Part shown: piece by piece, positions 9,320 through 19,026 of the stretch
Layout of the letters: each line of letters starts with the position of its first letter
Numbering within the stretch: the first letter of the stretch is position 1
Assembly (NCBI GenBank): GCA_963710745.1
Contig: CAVQBP010000029.1
Location: forward strand, 124,001 to 188,000
Reading direction: 5' to 3'
Length of the DNA: 64,000 nt
Origin: CAVQBP01 sp963710745
GTDB lineage: Bacteria > Bacteroidota > Ignavibacteria > Ignavibacteriales > Ignavibacteriaceae
Notes under the pieces: model-generated
What the model was told of the DNA's origin: nothing
The model's database searches: none
Seen by the model: the letters and a program-made list of their open reading frames with translations, nothing else
Position numbers and translations under genes: made by a program

Positions 9320-10774
9320 ATGATAAAAAAAGATACCGATAAATTTCATGGCATGAATTCTTCACGGCGTGATTTTATAAAGAAAACCGGCACAGCAGTT
9401 GCCGGATTATTCGTTGCGCCGTATCTGAAGCCTTCAGGAGTGTTTGGCTACAACCATAATCAAGGCTCTTCTTATTTAGCTACTGTTGCTATTACTAATA
9501 CAATAAACACTCCCGCCGACAGCTACATTTATGATGATGCCGATGGCGGTGTTTTACAAAAAGTTCAATACCTTTTCGAACAATTGGGGGGGATTTCCGA
9601 TATATTCAGCAAGGGCAAAAAAGTAGTAATTAAAATAAATTTAACCGGCGGTTCTGGAAATGCTGAGAATGACAAACTGAATGGTGTTCCCGTAACTGAA
9701 GCAATGTGGAGTCATCCGGCGGTTGTTAAGGCGGTAATACAATTACTCATTGATGCCGGTGTATCTGCAGGTGATATCACAATGGCTGAAAGTTTAGGAA
9801 GCACTGATTCTTACAGGAATTCAGTATTTCAAGGATACGTGGATATCAAGAATTCTTTAGGTTGCAATCTTGTTGATATGACTAATGGTACATTCATCGA
9901 TATCTCTACCGGCAGCAGCTACTTTAATTACTCTTCATTAACAATGAATCAGATTTTGAGAGATACTGATGTATATGTCTCAATTCCGAAATTGAAGCAG
10001 CATGCAGAAGCCGGACTCACATGCTCGCTGAAGAATCAGGTCGGTACAGTTCCGCAAGCTCAATATGAAACGACTCAGATTCAATACCGCCGTCAGGCAA
10101 TACACAGCCCTACAAACGGTTCATCCGCTTCCTATCTGCCGAGATCAATTTGCGATCTAAACGCTGCCCGGCCTGTTCACTTTGCTGTGGTAGATGCGAT
10201 AAAAAATGCAAGAGGTGGTGAAGGTGTCTGGAATCCGAATTTTGTTCCCTACGAAAGCCATGTCCTCTTCGCGGGAAAAGAACCTGTTGCAACCGACAGC
10301 ATCGGGGCGTATTTGATGGGATTAGATTGTGAAGCTGAAAAGCTTCAGCTGCCTGGAGATAATGGTTATGGCGACACTGAGTGCGATAATTATCTTAACC
10401 TGCTCCATGCCAAAGGAATTGGTACAAACCAGTTGAATGAAATTAATGTTGTCGGCGATGGGAAAAATTTAATTACATCGGTTCGTCCAAACGTAAGTAC
10501 ACAGAAACCTGAGAATTTCAAATTATGTGCAAATTACCCGAATCCATTTAATCCATCAACAATGATCGTTTTTTATTTACCGCGGAATGAATATATAACA
10601 GTAAAAATCTATGATATTACAGGCCGGGAGATTGAAACTCTTATTGAAGGAGAAGTCCCTTCCGGTGAACATCGTTTGCAGTGGAGTGCAAATGGACTAG
10701 CGAGCGGTGTTTATTTATGCCGGATGGCAGCCAGGAATTTCTCAGAAACTATAAAGATGCTCTATCAAAAATAG
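9320..10774 (+). CDS. DUF362 domain protein with Tat signal and T9SS sorting domain
   Basis: A 484-residue exported protein of unknown function. The N-terminus has a twin-arginine signal, S-S-R-R-D-F-I-K-K at about residues 14-22, followed by a hydrophobic stretch. Start 9320 is chosen because GGAG lies about 8 bases upstream; Met12 at 9353 is an alternative. Residues about 90-330 match the DUF362 family ('KKVVIKINLTGG', 'SIPKLKQHAEAGLTCSLKN', 'PVATDSIGAYLMGLD'). Residues about 397-484 are a T9SS sorting domain with N-Y-P-N-P-F-N-P from residue 405. DUF362 is best known from cytoplasmic proteins often linked to ferredoxin domains, and a surface-exported version is unusual. A second DUF362 protein with the same tail lies at 12317. 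Role in glycan use is unknown. Confidence 0.82.
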   Translation: MIKKDTDKFHGMNSSRRDFIKKTGTAVAGLFVAPYLKPSGVFGYNHNQGSSYLATVAITNTINTPADSYIYDDADGGVLQKVQYLFEQLGGISDIFSKGKKVVIKINLTGGSGNAENDKLNGVPVTEAMWSHPAVVKAVIQLLIDAGVSAGDITMAESLGSTDSYRNSVFQGYVDIKNSLGCNLVDMTNGTFIDISTGSSYFNYSSLTMNQILRDTDVYVSIPKLKQHAEAGLTCSLKNQVGTVPQAQYETTQIQYRRQAIHSPTNGSSASYLPRSICDLNAARPVHFAVVDAIKNARGGEGVWNPNFVPYESHVLFAGKEPVATDSIGAYLMGLDCEAEKLQLPGDNGYGDTECDNYLNLLHAKGIGTNQLNEINVVGDGKNLITSVRPNVSTQKPENFKLCANYPNPFNPSTMIVFYLPRNEYITVKIYDITGREIETLIEGEVPSGEHRLQWSANGLASGVYLCRMAARNFSETIKMLYQK

Positions 10775-10867
10775 GTTGAGTTCTTCCGCGACAAAGAGAG
10801 GATTAAACGTTATAGGAGTCAATGTCATCAAAAAACATATAACAGTATTCTTATTGGAATTTATAAA

Positions 10868-12214
10868 ATGAGAAATTTAAAAATATATTTTCTGGCTTTA
10901 AGTTCTTTTCTGATTTTTCACACGGCATATATCTTTGCTCAAAATCCAATTATAAAAGATCAGTTTACTGCTGATCCGGCAGCCAGGGTTTTCAACGGTA
11001 AAGTTTATCTTTATCCTTCACATGATATTCTTGCTAATGAAGAACGTGGACGTATAGGCTGGTTTTGTATGGAAGATTATCATGTATTCTCTTCTGAAAA
11101 CCTTTCAGATTGGACTGACCATGGTGTTATAGTTAGCCAGGACAAAGTACCGTGGGTTAATTCAAAATTTTATGCCATGTGGGCGCCGGATTGTATTTAC
11201 CGGAACGGAAAGTATTATTTCTATTTTCCCGCTCCTGCCAAAGATACGACTCGCGGGAGAGGATTTTTTATTGGAGTTGCTGTTTCCGATAATCCTTATG
11301 GACCATTTACTCCGCAGCCTGAGCCTATTAAAAATGTTCGCGGTATTGACCCGAATCTGTTTATTGATAAAGACGGGCAGGCTTATTTATACTGGGCAGC
11401 AAGAAATATATATGCTGCTAAGCTGAAAGAAAATATGCTTGAACTTGACTCCGAACCAAAAATTGTTGAAGATCTTCCGGATAAAGGATTGAAAGAAGGG
11501 CCTTACCTTTTTGAAAGGAACGGCATTTATTATCTTACTTATCCTCACGTACAGAATGAAAGAGAAAGACTCGAATATGCAGTCAGCAATAATCCAATGG
11601 GACCTTTTAAGGTCACAGGAGTGATAATGGATGAAACCCCTGACTGCTGGACAAACCAGAATTCAATAATAAAGTTTAAAGACCAGTGGTACCTCTTCTA
11701 TCATCATAATGATTTATCTCCTTATTTTGATAAGAACAGATCCGTAAGGATAGACAGTTTGTTTTTTAATGAAGATGGTACAATTAAAAAAGTGATTCCC
11801 ACATTGCGCGGGGTAGGAGTAACAGATGCATCAAAAGAAATACAGATTGACAGGTATAGTCTTAAAAGCAAAGAGGGTTCATCAGTAGCTTTTCTAGATA
11901 CGCTGAATAAATTTGAAGGCTGGAAGGTTATACTTGACACTGCAAATGCATGGATACAATATAATAGCGTTGATTTCGGAAACAATAAGTTTAAATCGAT
12001 TAAAATAAAAGCTTTATCAAAAACAGGAGGCGAAGTCCGAATACTTTTAGATAAAGCGGATGGTCCTGAAATCGGACAGTTGGAAATTCCTGAAAGTAAT
12101 GAATGGAAGATTATTAATTTCCCGGTTTCAGGGTTTCAGCCGGGAATACATAATCTGATTGTGTTATTAAAGGATAATAAATCTGTTGAAATGGATTGGA
12201 TAAAATTTGAATAA
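10868..12214 (+). CDS. GH43 glycosidase with C-terminal CBM6-like domain
   Basis: A 448-residue exported GH43 enzyme. The signal peptide ends at about residue 25 (I-F-A-Q). The propeller covers residues about 30-315: base Asp36 in 'FTADPAARVF', modulator Asp in 'GIDPNLFIDKDG', acid Glu210 in 'LKEGPYLFE'. 'MWAPDCIYRNGKYY' is the conserved second-blade strand. Residues about 320-448 form a beta-sandwich like CBM6 ('VDFGNNKFKSIKIKAL' ... 'GIHNLIVLLKDN' ... 'VEMDWIKF'). It would remove arabinose or xylose side units. It lies 93 bp after one DUF362 gene and 102 bp before the other. Confidence 0.87.
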   Translation: MRNLKIYFLALSSFLIFHTAYIFAQNPIIKDQFTADPAARVFNGKVYLYPSHDILANEERGRIGWFCMEDYHVFSSENLSDWTDHGVIVSQDKVPWVNSKFYAMWAPDCIYRNGKYYFYFPAPAKDTTRGRGFFIGVAVSDNPYGPFTPQPEPIKNVRGIDPNLFIDKDGQAYLYWAARNIYAAKLKENMLELDSEPKIVEDLPDKGLKEGPYLFERNGIYYLTYPHVQNERERLEYAVSNNPMGPFKVTGVIMDETPDCWTNQNSIIKFKDQWYLFYHHNDLSPYFDKNRSVRIDSLFFNEDGTIKKVIPTLRGVGVTDASKEIQIDRYSLKSKEGSSVAFLDTLNKFEGWKVILDTANAWIQYNSVDFGNNKFKSIKIKALSKTGGEVRILLDKADGPEIGQLEIPESNEWKIINFPVSGFQPGIHNLIVLLKDNKSVEMDWIKFE

Positions 12215-12316
12215 CTTTATCATTAAGATTTAGAATGGATAAAATAGAAAAAAGAGCCCAGTCTAAAATAAATTATCGAGCTGTAAAATTTAATTTCAAA
12301 TAATCAGGGAGTAAAA

Positions 12317-14329
12317 ATGCAAGCATTGTTTCAAAAATTTGTAAAAGTATGTCCAAAATCCGGTCGAATAAGAAAAATTATCATACCTAAAGGTTATTAT
12401 AAATTGCTGTTTCCTATAATTGGATTTGCAGCACTCTTATGGATATTAATACGCGTAGTCCCAAAACCAACCAGAGCAGCATATCCATGCATAAAAGCAG
12501 CAACACCGCTTGCATCCGGCTTTTTAGTTTATTTTGCATCATTAATAGTTTCTGCCGCAGCTTTTATGAAAACTAAAAAGAAAGTATATCTTTCACCTTA
12601 TTTTATTTCTATCGGGCTTGTCTTTTTCGGATTTAGTGATTCCAGCACCATTAATAAAAGTTTAGGTGATCCGGGTTATCCCTTGCCGAATTCAGTTCAT
12701 GCTGCTAATGAGCCTATTGGAGAAGCGAAGGGCATTTTTCCGGGGAGAGTAGTCTGGGTTTATGATCCGGCAGCGACAAATGAAAATTGTAATCCCACCG
12801 AAGTCGGTCACGCCTGGTGGATGCCGGAGAATAATGATCAGGATATAATTGATGGAATGGTTAGCAAAGCGATAAGATCTTTAACCGGTAAGACAACCGA
12901 TGTAGAGGCATGGGATGCTATATTTAAATATCATAATAATACAAGAGGTAAAGGAAGTGTTTCTTATAAACCGGGAGAAAAAATATTTATAAAGATAAAT
13001 AATGTAAGCGGGTGGGGCGGTAATTACAGCACTAAAGATCTTTCTGTTGCTGCAAATGGTTCGTATGGTATTTCAGAAACTTCCCCTGAAGTTGTACTAT
13101 CCGTTTTAAGACAACTGGTAAATGTTATTGGTGCAGCTCAAAGTGACATTTATGTTGGTGATCCATTAAGAAATACTTATAAACATTGTTATGATATGTG
13201 GCATAATGAATTTGATAGCATTCATTATATGAGTCATGATAATTATACAAAATTAGGAAGGGAACAAGTTGTTGCTGATACTGTGCCTGTAATTTTTTAT
13301 TCCGATAAAGGAAAAGTATTACGTGAAAATGTCTGGGATACTAACAGGCTTGGAGGAGACACCGTAACAAGTGATTGCTTTTATACTGCATTTGAAAATG
13401 CTGAATATCTGCTAAATATTCCTATGCTTAAAGGTCACAAGCGTGCGGGGATAACAATGTTTGCGAAAAATCATTTCGGCTCTCATACAAGACCGGATGC
13501 GTCTCATCTTCATAATGGATTGGTGGATCCAATTGAACTGGATTATAATAATAGCAGGAGAGATTATGGAATGTATCGTGTGCAGGTAGATTTAATGGCA
13601 AGTAAAGAACTTGGCGGTAAAACACTTTTTTATTTGATGGATGCATTATGGCCTGCTGATCAGGAGATCAGTTATCCGAAAAAATTTACTATTCCTCCTT
13701 TTAATACTGACTGGATGTCATCTGTGTTTGCTTCGCTTGACCCGGTCGCTATCGAATCGGTCGGATATGACTTTTTACGTTCCGAATTTACCGGTGCCCG
13801 AAATATTGGAGATAATGCCGGGACTTATGCTCAAAAACCAGCCGCAGATGATTATCTTCATCAGGCTGCTGATTCCTCACAATGGGCTGAAGGTATTAAA
13901 TATGATCCAGATAATGACAGCAGTTACTTTTCCAGTTTGGGAGTTCATGAACACTGGAACAATGAAACCGATAAACAATATTCGCGTAATTTAGGAACCG
14001 GGGACGGGATTGAATTAATTAAAGTTATGGATTATACTGATGTTGAAGATATTCCTAGCATGCCATCGGCTTTTTATTTAAGCCAGAATTATCCGAATCC
14101 GTTTAATCCCTCTACAAAAATCAGATATTCAGTACCTGCTGGTGCAAGAGTAATAATAAAGGTCTATGATGCCGTAGGTAAAGAAATTGAAACAATTGAA
14201 AATAGTGATAGATTAGCCGGGACATACGTTGTTTCATTTAATGCAAAACATCTTGCAAGCGGTGTTTATTATTATAAAATAACTGCTAATAATTATTCGG
14301 ATACCAAGAAATTTGTCTTGTTAAAATGA
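12317..14329 (+). CDS. DUF362 domain protein with three N-terminal membrane segments and T9SS sorting domain
   Basis: A 670-residue protein. A ribosome site GGGAG lies about 6 bases before the ATG. The N-terminus carries hydrophobic segments at about residues 28-46, 60-80 and 88-104, with a conserved-looking 'PKPTRAAYPC' between the first two. A DUF362-like domain follows at about 140-510 ('GEKIFIKINNVSGWGG', 'YLLNIPMLKGHKRAGITMFAKN', 'SLDPVAIESVGYDFLR'). Residues about 583-670 form a T9SS sorting domain with Y-P-N-P-F-N-P from residue 592 and end in F-V-L-L-K. Membrane anchoring plus a T9SS tail is contradictory unless the hydrophobic region is cleaved. Function unknown. It is the second DUF362 protein in 5 kb, flanked by GH43 genes. 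Confidence 0.8.
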   Translation: MQALFQKFVKVCPKSGRIRKIIIPKGYYKLLFPIIGFAALLWILIRVVPKPTRAAYPCIKAATPLASGFLVYFASLIVSAAAFMKTKKKVYLSPYFISIGLVFFGFSDSSTINKSLGDPGYPLPNSVHAANEPIGEAKGIFPGRVVWVYDPAATNENCNPTEVGHAWWMPENNDQDIIDGMVSKAIRSLTGKTTDVEAWDAIFKYHNNTRGKGSVSYKPGEKIFIKINNVSGWGGNYSTKDLSVAANGSYGISETSPEVVLSVLRQLVNVIGAAQSDIYVGDPLRNTYKHCYDMWHNEFDSIHYMSHDNYTKLGREQVVADTVPVIFYSDKGKVLRENVWDTNRLGGDTVTSDCFYTAFENAEYLLNIPMLKGHKRAGITMFAKNHFGSHTRPDASHLHNGLVDPIELDYNNSRRDYGMYRVQVDLMASKELGGKTLFYLMDALWPADQEISYPKKFTIPPFNTDWMSSVFASLDPVAIESVGYDFLRSEFTGARNIGDNAGTYAQKPAADDYLHQAADSSQWAEGIKYDPDNDSSYFSSLGVHEHWNNETDKQYSRNLGTGDGIELIKVMDYTDVEDIPSMPSAFYLSQNYPNPFNPSTKIRYSVPAGARVIIKVYDAVGKEIETIENSDRLAGTYVVSFNAKHLASGVYYYKITANNYSDTKKFVLLK

Positions 14330-14352
14330 TTACTGAAGTTATGGAGGAAAAA

Positions 14353-14385
14353 GATGTACTCCCTGCAATTCAAAGGGAGTATGTC
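14353..14385 (+). repeat. 12-bp hairpin covering a 16-codon leader-like ORF
   Basis: Bases 14353-14364 and 14374-14385 can form a 12-bp stem (two G-U pairs) with a 9-base loop. The same DNA is the 5' part of a short frame, ATG 14354 to TAG 14404 (16 residues), preceded by a good ribosome site GGAGG at 14343-14347. It lies just after the DUF362 stop and before a terminator-like hairpin at 14427-14465. This could be a leader peptide/attenuator for the GH43 gene at 14490, or simply the 3' hairpin of the DUF362 message. Confidence 0.4.
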
Positions 14386-14426
14386 CTTAATTAAACAAAA
14401 TTAGAATTAATTATTTTCTATTAAAA

Positions 14427-14465
14427 AAAACAAAAAGCATACTTCCTTGTCTGCTCTTTGTTTTT
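14427..14465 (+). terminator. Intrinsic terminator or attenuator upstream of GH43
   Basis: AAAACAAAAAGCA (14427-14439) pairs with TGCTCTTTGTTTT (14452-14464) with one mismatch and a 12-base loop, followed by a T run. The stem ends only about 7 bases before the purine-rich ribosome site of the next gene, so it either ends the DUF362 transcript or acts as an attenuator for the GH43 gene. Confidence 0.5.
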
Positions 14466-14489
14466 AAAAATTAGAAGAGGGCTTGAATA

Positions 14490-16208
14490 GTGAAAAAATT
14501 ACTTACTTTATCTTTATTATTTTCTCTAGTTGTTATAACGCATGGGCAGCATAATAACATATCAAGTGAACAGATTACTATTTGCAATCCTGTTAATCTT
14601 AGTTACAGGTTTTGCCTTGACAAGCCTTCAAGAAGAGAAGCTGCCGATCCGACAATGGTTAATTTCAGGAATGAATATTATTTGTTTGCGTCGAAATCGG
14701 GCGGCTACTGGCACTCTACAGATTTAATTAATTGGAATTTAATAACAACCAAAGATCTTCCGCTGGAAGATTATGCCCCTACTGCCGCTGTATGGGATGA
14801 CACAATATATTTCATGGCTTCATCGGATAAGCCTGTAATTTATAAAACCGGTGATCCCAAATCAGGTAAATGGGAAATAGTCAATCATGCATTCCCAATT
14901 GGAATGATTGATCCTTGTTTGTTTTTTGATGATGATGGCCGTTTGTATTTCTATTACGGATGTTCAAATTTTAATCCTATTTACGCGGTTGAACTGGATC
15001 CCAAGACTTTTAATCCAATCGGAAAACCCAAAGAACTATTCAACAGTCACAAAGACAAATACGGGTGGGAACGGTCAGGAGATTACAACGATAAGACGGA
15101 TAATCCCTGGATAGAAGGTTCATGGATGACAAAATATGAAGACAAATACTATCTTCAGTATGCTTCTCCGGGAACTCAATTTAAAAGCTACTGCGACGGT
15201 CTTTATGTCTCAGGCAAGCCGCTGGGAGATTATACTCTTGCTCAAAACAATCCCTGTTCGTCCAAACCGGAAGGTTTTATTGCAGGAGCAGGACACAGCA
15301 GTACTTTTCAGGACAAATACGGCAACTACTGGCATATTTCAACTATGACAATATCTCAGAAGCATATGTTCGAAAGACGACTCGGATTATTCCCGATGTT
15401 TTTCGATAAGGATGGAGAGCTGTATACATATACCGGTTTTGGAGATTTCCCTTTCAAAATACCGAAGAAAAAAATATCAGGCCCCGGGGAATTATCACCT
15501 CATTGGATGCTGCTTTCATACAACCATCCGGCTGAAGTTTCTTCCGAATTACCTGATCATCCTAAAGAATATGCAGCAGATGAAAACATTCGTAATTACT
15601 GGAGCGCAAAAACCGGTAACAAAGGAGAATGGATATCAATTGATCTGCAGAATAAATGTACTATAAATGCTGTTCAGATTAATTATGCTGAAAACGAAAC
15701 GGAAATATTCGGGCGTAATCCGGGAATATTCTATCAATATCTTTTAGAATATTCAATTGATAATAAAACATGGCACACATTAGTTGATAAAACGGAAAAT
15801 AAATCGGATGTGCCGCATGATTACATTGAACTTCAGACTCCCATAAAAGCTCGCTTTATAAGACTTACTAATTATCATGTTCCGGGGGGTACTTTTGCAA
15901 TTTCAGGTCTGCGTGTTTTTGGTAATGGAGGAGGTGCTATTCCATTAAAAGTTCAGAATTTGAATGTTGTTCGTTCAGCAGCAGACAGATGTGTAGTAAA
16001 TCTTAAATGGGATAAAAGTCCGGACGCTGTAGGTTATAACATTCGTTATGGAACACGGGAAGATAAATTATATCATAATTATGAAGTATTAGATGGTGAT
16101 TCAGTTACAATAAGAAGCCTGAATAGCTTATCTAAATACTATTTTACTATTGATGCTTTTAATGAAAACGGAATTAATAATGAAAATCAAATTGTAAAAG
16201 TAGATTAA
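14490..16208 (+). CDS. GH43 glycosidase with F5/8-type C (CBM32-like) and FN3 domains
   Basis: A 572-residue exported GH43 enzyme starting at a GTG with AGAAGAGG upstream. The signal peptide ends near residue 20 (T-H-G-Q). The propeller covers about 30-335: base Asp53 in 'REAADPTMV', modulator Asp in 'MIDPCLFFDDDG', acid Glu209 in 'PWIEGSWM'. Residues about 345-475 look like a discoidin/F5/8-type-C carbohydrate-binding domain ('IRNYWSAKTGNKGEWISIDL' ... 'KARFIRLTNYHVPGG'). Residues about 482-572 form a fibronectin type III domain ('AVGYNIRYGT' ... 'KYYFTIDAFNENG'). The gene follows a leader-like ORF and terminator hairpin, so it may be regulated on its own. Confidence 0.86.
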   Translation: MKKLLTLSLLFSLVVITHGQHNNISSEQITICNPVNLSYRFCLDKPSRREAADPTMVNFRNEYYLFASKSGGYWHSTDLINWNLITTKDLPLEDYAPTAAVWDDTIYFMASSDKPVIYKTGDPKSGKWEIVNHAFPIGMIDPCLFFDDDGRLYFYYGCSNFNPIYAVELDPKTFNPIGKPKELFNSHKDKYGWERSGDYNDKTDNPWIEGSWMTKYEDKYYLQYASPGTQFKSYCDGLYVSGKPLGDYTLAQNNPCSSKPEGFIAGAGHSSTFQDKYGNYWHISTMTISQKHMFERRLGLFPMFFDKDGELYTYTGFGDFPFKIPKKKISGPGELSPHWMLLSYNHPAEVSSELPDHPKEYAADENIRNYWSAKTGNKGEWISIDLQNKCTINAVQINYAENETEIFGRNPGIFYQYLLEYSIDNKTWHTLVDKTENKSDVPHDYIELQTPIKARFIRLTNYHVPGGTFAISGLRVFGNGGGAIPLKVQNLNVVRSAADRCVVNLKWDKSPDAVGYNIRYGTREDKLYHNYEVLDGDSVTIRSLNSLSKYYFTIDAFNENGINNENQIVKVD

Positions 16209-16299
16209 TCGCTTATTATTTTAAATAGAAACTCAAAATGCAATAAATCAATACTTACAAGGAAGAATATAAAAAGTCAATTATTAAAATGGAGATACA

Positions 16300-18936
16300 A
16301 TGCAATATAGTTACAAAAGACACAATGGTTTAAAAGCAAAGCGATTCCACTTGTCTAAGGAGCTGATAAATAATTTTGGAAAATTATCTTCGGCTGTTAC
16401 TTTAATTATCTTTTTCTTTTTACTTGCTGATAATTCTTTCGGTCAAAAGCTCAGGATAAATGATCAGGGATATTTTGAAACTCCCGGCGTCAATATATTT
16501 GTCTTTAATAATCAATATAACGGGATGTTTTTTGATGAAAAAACTGCAGGGATTGAAATTATTCATCATGGTGTAAGAACAGCAACAGGCGGAGCTATTC
16601 GGCTGTCAAACACCCCTGAACAATGGGATCAAGTTCCATCCTTAGTTGATCGGAAGGTTGATGAAAAAACTAACAGCATAGATGTAGTTTTACGATATAA
16701 CGAATATGATTTTAATTCGAAGATTAATGTTACGGCAAAAGATAATGGTGTCTTGATTAGTGTTTATCTTGATAAGCCTATTCCCGAAAAGCTAGTTGGC
16801 GATGCCGGATTTAATTTAGAATTTTTACCTTCTGCATATTTCGGTAGAACTTATATAATGGATGGAAACCCGGGTAATTTCCCGAAGTATCCTTCAGGAA
16901 ATACTAAAATGGAACCTGTGTCTGAAAAGATACCTCAGTTTGCCGGCCACACAACATTTAATGATAGAGGAAAAGGTAATTTTATAGTTCCCGAACCTCT
17001 TGCTACGGGTAAAACAATATCACTCGCTCCGGAAGACCCGGAACGTTTTGTAAAGATCGAATCTCACGATGCTGAATTAATGCTTTTTGATGGACGCAAT
17101 CTTGCACAAAACGGGTGGTTCGTTGTACGCAGTTTATTACCTGCAAATAAAACAGGAAAAGTACTTGAGTGGTATCTTGAACCGAATGCTGTTCCAAACT
17201 GGATCAGGAAACCAAACATTGGATTCTCCCAGGTTGGCTATATGCCGAATCAGGAGAAAGTCTCGGTTATTGAATTAGATAAGAATGACACGCCGCTAAA
17301 AACTGCGTCACTCTTTAAAGTTACCCAGGATGGAAAATATGTTGAGGAACTAACTGATGTTTTAAAACCCTGGGGCAAATATTTAAGATATAATTATGTA
17401 AAGTTTGATTTTAGTTCGGTTAAAGAACCCGGGTTGTATTATATAAAGTATGGTGATCAAAAAACTAATACATTTCCAATTGATTCGAATGTCTATGCTA
17501 ATGTTTGGCATCCGACCCTGGATGTATGGTTTCCTGTTCAGATGGATCATATGGAGGTAAAAGAAGCTTACCGTGTCTGGCACGGGGTGTCATATTTAGA
17601 TGATGCGCTTCAAGCACCGGTAAATGAACAGCACTTTGACAATTATAAGATGGGTCCAACAACACAAACGAAATATAAACCTTTAGAGCGCATTCCCGGA
17701 TTAGCTGTCGGCGGATGGTATGATGCCGGTGATTTTGATATTCAAACTGGTTCACATAATAGTGTAATTTCGAGCTTTGTTGATGCATGGGAAGAATTCG
17801 GTGTAAAACGGGATGAAACATTTATAGATGAAAAAACCCGTCACGTTGATATTCATCGCCCGGATGGAGAGCCTGATATTTTACAGCAGATAGAACATGG
17901 AACTTTGAATTTAGTTGCACAGGTTAAAAATATTGGTTATCCTGTAAGAGGAATTGTTTCTCCTAAGCTTTATCAATACAATCATCTCGGTGATGCATCA
18001 ACAATTACTGATAATCTTCCTTATAACCCGAAACTTAAACCATATGAATCCGACGGAAAGTCCAGCGGCACAATGGATGACCGGTGGGTATTTTCCGGCA
18101 GAAATACTTTCCTGGATTATGGTTCGGTTGCTGCTTTAGCTGCTGCCAGCAGGGCTCTTAAGAATTTCAATAAATCTCTCTCAGATGAAAGCTTGGCCAT
18201 GGCGTTAAAACTTTGGAATGAAGATCAAAAAACGAAAGAACAGCCGGATACATCAAGATTTGCGAGATTCTTCAGGAACGCTGATTTACCTGCAGCCCTT
18301 GAATTATATATTACTACAAAAGAAAAGAAATATGCTGATATATTTCTGGAAAAAGTCTGGGCTTCACTTGAGCCGCCTGCCGGAAGACGCAATTCTAATC
18401 AAAGATTTTTTGCAGGCAGAACTCTGCTCCCTGCATTGAAAGCTATACCTTATATGGATGCCGGATATAAAGCTAAACTAAAAGATTATGTTATAAAGTA
18501 CAAACAAACAATAGAAGAAATGAAAAAGGATAACCCATATGGTGTCCCAATCTCAGGCGGCGGATGGGGCGGCAGCGGCGGAGTTGTCGGCTTTGCCATT
18601 ACAAATTATTATGCTTACAAAGTATTTCCAGATATAATGAGTAAAGAAGACGTTTTAAGAAGTATGGATTATATTTTTGGCTGTCATCCTTATTCTAATG
18701 AATCTTTTGTTGAAGCGGTAGGTACCCGTTCCAAAAAACTTGCTTATGGAAATAACCGGGCAGATTTTTCAATTATTGCGGGAGGTATTGTTCCCGGAGT
18801 TATGTTACTGAAACCGGATTTCCTTGAGAATAAAGATGATTGGCCGTTCCTTTGGGGTGAAAATGAAGTTACAATTGGCGGAAGCGCTTCATATATATTT
18901 CTTGCCAATGCTGTAAATGATATAGTACATAAATAA
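16300..18936 (+). CDS. GH9 endoglucanase-type enzyme with large N-terminal extension
   Basis: An 878-residue exported GH9 enzyme, the only clear backbone-cutting endo-enzyme in the window. A ribosome site GGAG precedes the ATG. A signal/anchor hydrophobic stretch lies at about residues 31-49. Residues about 52-305 form an extra beta-rich domain that I cannot name. Residues about 308-400 are the CelD-type Ig-like domain ('IGFSQVGYMPNQEK' ... 'PGLYYIKYGDQ'). The (alpha/alpha)6 barrel covers about 405-878, with base/nucleophile-activating Asp475 and Asp478 in 'WYDAGDFD' and acid Glu856 in 'GENEVTIGG'. GH9 enzymes cut beta-1,4-glucan backbones of cellulose, mixed-linkage glucan or xyloglucan. Together with GH31, GH3, GH43 and galactosidase/fucosidase genes it resembles xyloglucan loci. 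Confidence 0.9.
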   Translation: MQYSYKRHNGLKAKRFHLSKELINNFGKLSSAVTLIIFFFLLADNSFGQKLRINDQGYFETPGVNIFVFNNQYNGMFFDEKTAGIEIIHHGVRTATGGAIRLSNTPEQWDQVPSLVDRKVDEKTNSIDVVLRYNEYDFNSKINVTAKDNGVLISVYLDKPIPEKLVGDAGFNLEFLPSAYFGRTYIMDGNPGNFPKYPSGNTKMEPVSEKIPQFAGHTTFNDRGKGNFIVPEPLATGKTISLAPEDPERFVKIESHDAELMLFDGRNLAQNGWFVVRSLLPANKTGKVLEWYLEPNAVPNWIRKPNIGFSQVGYMPNQEKVSVIELDKNDTPLKTASLFKVTQDGKYVEELTDVLKPWGKYLRYNYVKFDFSSVKEPGLYYIKYGDQKTNTFPIDSNVYANVWHPTLDVWFPVQMDHMEVKEAYRVWHGVSYLDDALQAPVNEQHFDNYKMGPTTQTKYKPLERIPGLAVGGWYDAGDFDIQTGSHNSVISSFVDAWEEFGVKRDETFIDEKTRHVDIHRPDGEPDILQQIEHGTLNLVAQVKNIGYPVRGIVSPKLYQYNHLGDASTITDNLPYNPKLKPYESDGKSSGTMDDRWVFSGRNTFLDYGSVAALAAASRALKNFNKSLSDESLAMALKLWNEDQKTKEQPDTSRFARFFRNADLPAALELYITTKEKKYADIFLEKVWASLEPPAGRRNSNQRFFAGRTLLPALKAIPYMDAGYKAKLKDYVIKYKQTIEEMKKDNPYGVPISGGGWGGSGGVVGFAITNYYAYKVFPDIMSKEDVLRSMDYIFGCHPYSNESFVEAVGTRSKKLAYGNNRADFSIIAGGIVPGVMLLKPDFLENKDDWPFLWGENEVTIGGSASYIFLANAVNDIVHK

Positions 18937-19026
18937 AAATGGATGAATTTATAAAGAATAGATTTTCATACTTTTATTAATAATGAGTTTCCATTATAAA
19001 AATTTTATTTATTATTTAATAATAAT

